From: Chlamydiota bacterium
GTDB lineage: Bacteria > Chlamydiota > Chlamydiia > Chlamydiales > Rhabdochlamydiaceae
DNA: 9,114 nt
NCBI GenBank assembly: GCA_011065225.1
Contig: JAAKFC010000047.1
Location: forward strand, 1-9,114
Direction of reading: 5' to 3'
Both the position numbers and the translations under genes were made by a program. Shown one piece after another: positions 5,606-9,114 of this stretch. The notes under the pieces were generated by a model. It was not told the origin of the DNA. It saw only the letters and a program-made list of their open reading frames with translations, and did no database searches. Every line of letters begins with the position of its first letter. Position 1 is the stretch's first letter.

Positions 5606-8600
5606 ATGCCGTCTCATACACAAAAAGAAAAGAAGATTAAGCTTCTAGAGATTCAACCCCATTTTCCACAGCTTGCTCATTCCAGAGCGCTTGTTGCACA
5701 TATCCGCAAAGCTAAAGAGATTCTCCATGAGCTAATTCCGGAGGAGTTTTTTTCTCTTCCCAAGGGGAAAGCAGAAAAATGGCTCCTCGAAAAACTCCCC
5801 CTTATCAATCAGAATGATCCCGAAATCACTCCAGATAGCCTCACTCTTTATTTCCTCTGCTCACCTACTCACGAGGTGAAAGCAGAGAAAGTCCTCCTCG
5901 AGGTCATCCGAAAATGGCTCATCCCAGAAAAAGAAGTGAGTATTCTTGGCTTCAACAATCTCTATTTCTATATGAAAAGATATCCCTCGCGTCTCTTTTT
6001 TATTGCTGAGGTCAAAATTTTGGTCGAAGATGACAGAGAGCTTAGCTTGATTAAAGAGCATCTTCCTCTTCTCTCTAATGAATTGAGCTTGAGCCTCTCC
6101 TCATCGAAATACTATGAACACATTCTCGATACAAAAGCCCTTACCCTTGATCAAAAATCATCTCAAGTACAGATGTACCTGCGCAAGCTTACCGAAAGAG
6201 CTCCGAAGCAATTCGATATTGAAATTTTTCGGGATATGAGCACCTTTTTTGCCATCTCCAAGCCAGACTTTCGAAAATTCCGCATGCCCAAGCACATCGC
6301 CCGTGTGATTGTCTCCCATTTTTTGATGCGAAAAAAGATGCTTCATCACCTTTCCGTCTCTCCAGAAAGAAGACATCTCGAGTTTCACTTTGTCCGCTCG
6401 AAACTTTACTTCCCCTTTGGAACAAAACCCGTTCTTGGTCTCTCTATTGCTGTTTACCTTTCCAATCGCTATGAGACTTTTGAAGATATCCATATTCTCG
6501 ATGCTGTCCAGAAATTCGTTCCTGATTTCCAAATCGTCAAAGGTTCTCATTACTTCTATCGTGCAAATCATGACCCTATCAAATATATCTACCTCGAGCT
6601 TGAAAAAAAAGATGGATCATCAGTTCAGCAGGAAGAGATGCGCCTTCTCAACCGAGAGCTCAAGGAAGAGCTCAAAAAGCGGATTGAGCAGCTCATCCCA
6701 TCAGTTTTTATGATTCGCAATGAGGAAGAGGTGATGCGCAATATTCTTCTCCTTTCCCAAGAGTTGAAATATCTCTCTGATTTACCTCAAGTCATGATCA
6801 ATTTTGAAAAGCAAGAAGACGACGAACTCTTTTTCACTGTTCTTGTTGTTCGAGTGCTAAAAAAACACGATTTCTCCTTGGAAAAACTTTTTCAAACCGA
6901 AAAACAGAATTTTCGTTTTATCTCTGATCGCGTCCAAAATGTCGGATACATCCGGAAGAAAAACCCCAAAGAAGCCAATGTTTTCCATCTTTGTATTCCC
7001 AAAGATCGCGCTATCTTGCGGGCCAATTCTTCCTTGAACTTCTACTTAGCGCGCCAAAAAATCATATCTATTCTCAACGACGCTCTTGGTGAAATCCGTG
7101 ATTACAACGGAGGGATGATCCTCAAGCAAGGAGAGCTCTTTTCCCAATTTAAAGAAACCTTTTCTGGTGTTGTTGCCAAAGACCAAGAATTGCTCGAAAA
7201 CTTCTTTTTTGCCCTCACTCCCATCGAATCCCAAGCGACGACCTCCCTTGCAGTCCTCAAAACACTTTTTCAACTTTGTTTGGAAGCAACAGGGCAAAAA
7301 CTCTCCAAACGGGAGAGTTATTTCCAGAAAACAATCAAACGGAAAAATTTTTGCTTTTCAGCCTTGAGATCAAAAGATCGCTCTCTTGAAAATATCCTCA
7401 ATGAAGAGCTGAATAAATTAGAGAATTTTTCTAAATCTCTCATCAAAACCCAAGTCAATTATCAAGGTACGCGCTTGCAAGGACTCATTTATGAAACCAC
7501 AAGTGCAATGCAACAAAAGCAATTCCAAAAATGTATTGAATCTGCTGTGAAAAAATGGACCTCCAAAATCCTCAACCAACAACAGCTGCGTCTCAGTTTT
7601 CTCGATTTACCTCTTGCGCTTGATCCTAGGCTTGCAGGGGATGAATTTTCAATTAATGTCATCAAAATGCTTTATGAGGGACTCACACGGATCTCACGCG
7701 ATAGCAAGCCTTCTCTTGCTCTTGCGAAGTCAGTAGATATTTCAGCAGATCAAAGGCGTTATATTTTCAAGCTTCGTCCCGCCTTATGGTCGGATGGAAC
7801 TCCTCTTGTGGCTTATAATTTTGAATATGCCTGGAAGAAAATTCTCTCTCCTTCCTTTTATACACCTTTTGCTTACTTTTTCCATCCGATAAAGAATGCA
7901 AGAGCTGCTAAAGAGGGGAGAATAGATATTGAAAAAGTTGGAATCAAAGCTGTTGATGATTTGACCCTTGTTGTTGATTTGGAAAATCCCACACCCGAGT
8001 TTCTAGAACAAATTGCTCATACTCTTTATTCTCCCATCAATCACAATGTGGAAAAGCGCCATCCCAATTGGGCTCAAAGTGGGGGGGAGGAATATGTCTG
8101 CAATGGCCCAATGAAATTAAAAGGTCTAAAGCCTAACGGAGGATATATTTTTGAGAAAAATCCCAAATATTGGGATCACGAGAATGTTAAGCTCGATAAA
8201 ATTCTCATTTCCAAGAATAATTCAGAGACTGCCATTGAGATGTATAAGAATGATGAGATTGATTGGATCGGTCATCCGATGCGCAATTGGGAGCCTTATT
8301 TTTCTACTGGAGATGAAGAATATTGTACGAAAGCTCTTGGGACTCATTGGTGCGTTTTCAATACCCAACGCTATCCATTTGATCACCTCAAAATGCGCCA
8401 AGCTTTTACTTATGCCATTGATCGTGAACGTGTGACCCAAAACCTTCCTAATGTCCCCATGGCGGCAACGTCGCCTTTACCTCTTATCCATACGAGTATT
8501 TTTGATCGCAAATTGACGAAAGGAGATCGAAAACTTGCCCAGAGTTTATTTGAAGAAGCCTTGAGAGAAATAGGTCTAACCCGGAAAAATTTCCCCATTA

Positions 8601-9073
8601 TCACTCTCTATTTTGGTGGTGGTCGCAGTAGAGAAAAAGTTGTGAAAGCACTTGTTTCTCAATGGGAAGAAGTCTTCGGCATCTCGTTTAGATTAGAAGA
8701 TTTTCCCTTTCATATCCTTTTTCCTAAAATGATCAAGGGCGATTATCAAATGGGGATGATCACTTGGAAATCATGGATCAATGATCCCTCTTATACTCTG
8801 AATGCTTTTCAATATCTAAGCAATCAAGTGAATTTTCCCAAATGGGAACATCCAAAATATCAGGAATTTTTAGATTCTTCACAAAAAGAAATCATTCCTG
8901 AAAATCGATACGAATACTTTAAAAAGGCAGAAGAGATTCTCGTTCGAGAATGTCCTGTGATTCCCATATACTATGAAGTCTATCGTTATTCACACAAAAA
9001 AGAGCTGCAAGGAGCTTTTTGTTCAGACTCAGGAAATATCGATTTTCGATGGGCTTCGATTGCCCCACGATAA
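5606..9073 (+). CDS. Fusion protein: unrecognised N-terminal region plus C-terminal OppA-like solute-binding domain, no signal peptide
   Basis: The product has 1155 residues. The C-terminal part (about 660-1155) is a full-length SBP_bac_5 domain colinear with the neighbouring OppA: ALDPRLAGDE (671-680), KLRPALWSDGT (722-732), AYNFEYAWKK (736-745), HPIKNAR (760-766), VCNGPMKL (831-838), KNPKYWD (851-857), KMRQAFTYAIDR (929-940) and IDFRWASI (1145-1152). Residues 1-660 are hydrophilic, mixed alpha/beta, and not assigned by me to a family. They seem to contain about three similar strand-helix-strand-helix modules (78-165, 276-365, 394-500), then IRDYNGGM (497-504) and a helical stretch. There is no signal peptide, lipobox or membrane segment at the N-terminus or the domain junction, so the protein is predicted cytosolic. 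The ATG at 5606 follows an in-frame stop (5591-5593) and has no Shine-Dalgarno. Candidate roles are intracellular peptide sensor, regulator or enzyme subunit; the SBP assignment is firm and the role unknown. Confidence 0.85.
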   Translation: MPSHTQKEKKIKLLEIQPHFPQLAHSRALVAHIRKAKEILHELIPEEFFSLPKGKAEKWLLEKLPLINQNDPEITPDSLTLYFLCSPTHEVKAEKVLLEVIRKWLIPEKEVSILGFNNLYFYMKRYPSRLFFIAEVKILVEDDRELSLIKEHLPLLSNELSLSLSSSKYYEHILDTKALTLDQKSSQVQMYLRKLTERAPKQFDIEIFRDMSTFFAISKPDFRKFRMPKHIARVIVSHFLMRKKMLHHLSVSPERRHLEFHFVRSKLYFPFGTKPVLGLSIAVYLSNRYETFEDIHILDAVQKFVPDFQIVKGSHYFYRANHDPIKYIYLELEKKDGSSVQQEEMRLLNRELKEELKKRIEQLIPSVFMIRNEEEVMRNILLLSQELKYLSDLPQVMINFEKQEDDELFFTVLVVRVLKKHDFSLEKLFQTEKQNFRFISDRVQNVGYIRKKNPKEANVFHLCIPKDRAILRANSSLNFYLARQKIISILNDALGEIRDYNGGMILKQGELFSQFKETFSGVVAKDQELLENFFFALTPIESQATTSLAVLKTLFQLCLEATGQKLSKRESYFQKTIKRKNFCFSALRSKDRSLENILNEELNKLENFSKSLIKTQVNYQGTRLQGLIYETTSAMQQKQFQKCIESAVKKWTSKILNQQQLRLSFLDLPLALDPRLAGDEFSINVIKMLYEGLTRISRDSKPSLALAKSVDISADQRRYIFKLRPALWSDGTPLVAYNFEYAWKKILSPSFYTPFAYFFHPIKNARAAKEGRIDIEKVGIKAVDDLTLVVDLENPTPEFLEQIAHTLYSPINHNVEKRHPNWAQSGGEEYVCNGPMKLKGLKPNGGYIFEKNPKYWDHENVKLDKILISKNNSETAIEMYKNDEIDWIGHPMRNWEPYFSTGDEEYCTKALGTHWCVFNTQRYPFDHLKMRQAFTYAIDRERVTQNLPNVPMAATSPLPLIHTSIFDRKLTKGDRKLAQSLFEEALREIGLTRKNFPIITLYFGGGRSREKVVKALVSQWEEVFGISFRLEDFPFHILFPKMIKGDYQMGMITWKSWINDPSYTLNAFQYLSNQVNFPKWEHPKYQEFLDSSQKEIIPENRYEYFKKAEEILVRECPVIPIYYEVYRYSHKKELQGAFCSDSGNIDFRWASIAPR

Positions 9074-9080
9074 ATTTTCT

Positions 9081-9110
9081 TTGACTTAAAATTCCCTTGA
9101 TCAGTATTCT
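9081..9110 (+). promoter_or_regulatory. Possible promoter for a gene beyond the window
   Basis: TTGACT (9081-9086), 18 bases, then TATTCT (9105-9110) gives 5/6 and 4/6 matches to sigma70-type boxes in the short stretch after the fusion gene stop. It would fire out of the window, so its target cannot be seen. No hairpin-plus-T-run terminator is visible between the stop codon and the window end. Confidence 0.3.
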
Positions 9111-9114
9111 AAAT

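Noticed and set aside
6158..6571. 137-codon minus-strand open frame inside the fusion gene
   Set aside because: It has no recognisable domain and no start signal, and sits inside a continuous 1155-codon plus-strand frame; treated as a shadow.
5606..7582. Foreign origin of the N-terminal region judged by codon choice
   Set aside because: The region looks richer in C-ending codons, but a hand count of Ile codons gave 24 ATC to 21 ATT against 14 to 18 in the SBP part, too small a difference to claim transfer.
7508..9073. Separate SBP gene starting at an internal Met (residue 635)
   Set aside because: No ribosome-binding site precedes this ATG, no signal peptide or lipobox follows it, and the frame is unbroken from 5606, so a true fusion is the simpler reading.
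1..9114. tRNA, rRNA, CRISPR, insertion sequence or phage elements
   Set aside because: No cloverleaf-like segment, regularly spaced repeat, transposase or terminal inverted repeat was seen; nearly all bases are accounted for by the five genes.

Overview
The window looks like a chromosomal segment of a chlamydia-like bacterium (order Chlamydiales, probably one of the environmental, amoeba-associated lineages). The best clues are a signal peptidase I of about 627 residues with a very long insert between its catalytic Lys box and its C-terminal box, a chlamydial hallmark, and a divergent MurJ (MviN) close to endonuclease IV. From memory, mviN and nfo are also neighbours in Chlamydia trachomatis. 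The DNA is moderately AT-rich and densely coding, with no gap longer than about 90 bases, no RNA genes, no mobile elements and no CRISPR.

Layout. Bases 1-437 (minus) hold the N-terminal part of endonuclease IV (nfo), cut by the window edge and preceded by a near-consensus promoter. Divergent from it, lepB (503-2386) and murJ (2383-3957) lie on the plus strand and overlap by an ATGA junction, so they are probably cotranscribed and translationally coupled. murJ runs tail-to-tail into oppA (3918-5519, minus), a lipoprotein peptide-binding protein, and the two coding regions overlap by 40 bases. Divergent from oppA across an 86-base spacer with two small palindromes is a 1155-codon plus-strand gene (5606-9073). 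Its C-terminal ~496 residues are a paralogue of the OppA next door. Its N-terminal ~660 residues are an unrecognised cytosolic-looking region, and the protein has no signal peptide.

How the genes fit together. LepB cleaves exported preproteins, MurJ flips the peptidoglycan precursor lipid II, and OppA should capture peptides outside the inner membrane for an Opp-type ABC importer whose permease and ATPase genes are not in the window. The large fusion is the most unusual object. A solute-binding fold that stays in the cytoplasm, joined to another domain and divergent from an exported paralogue, recalls the architecture of SgrR-type regulators. However, no DNA-binding domain can be recognised here, so the sensor/regulator idea is a hypothesis.
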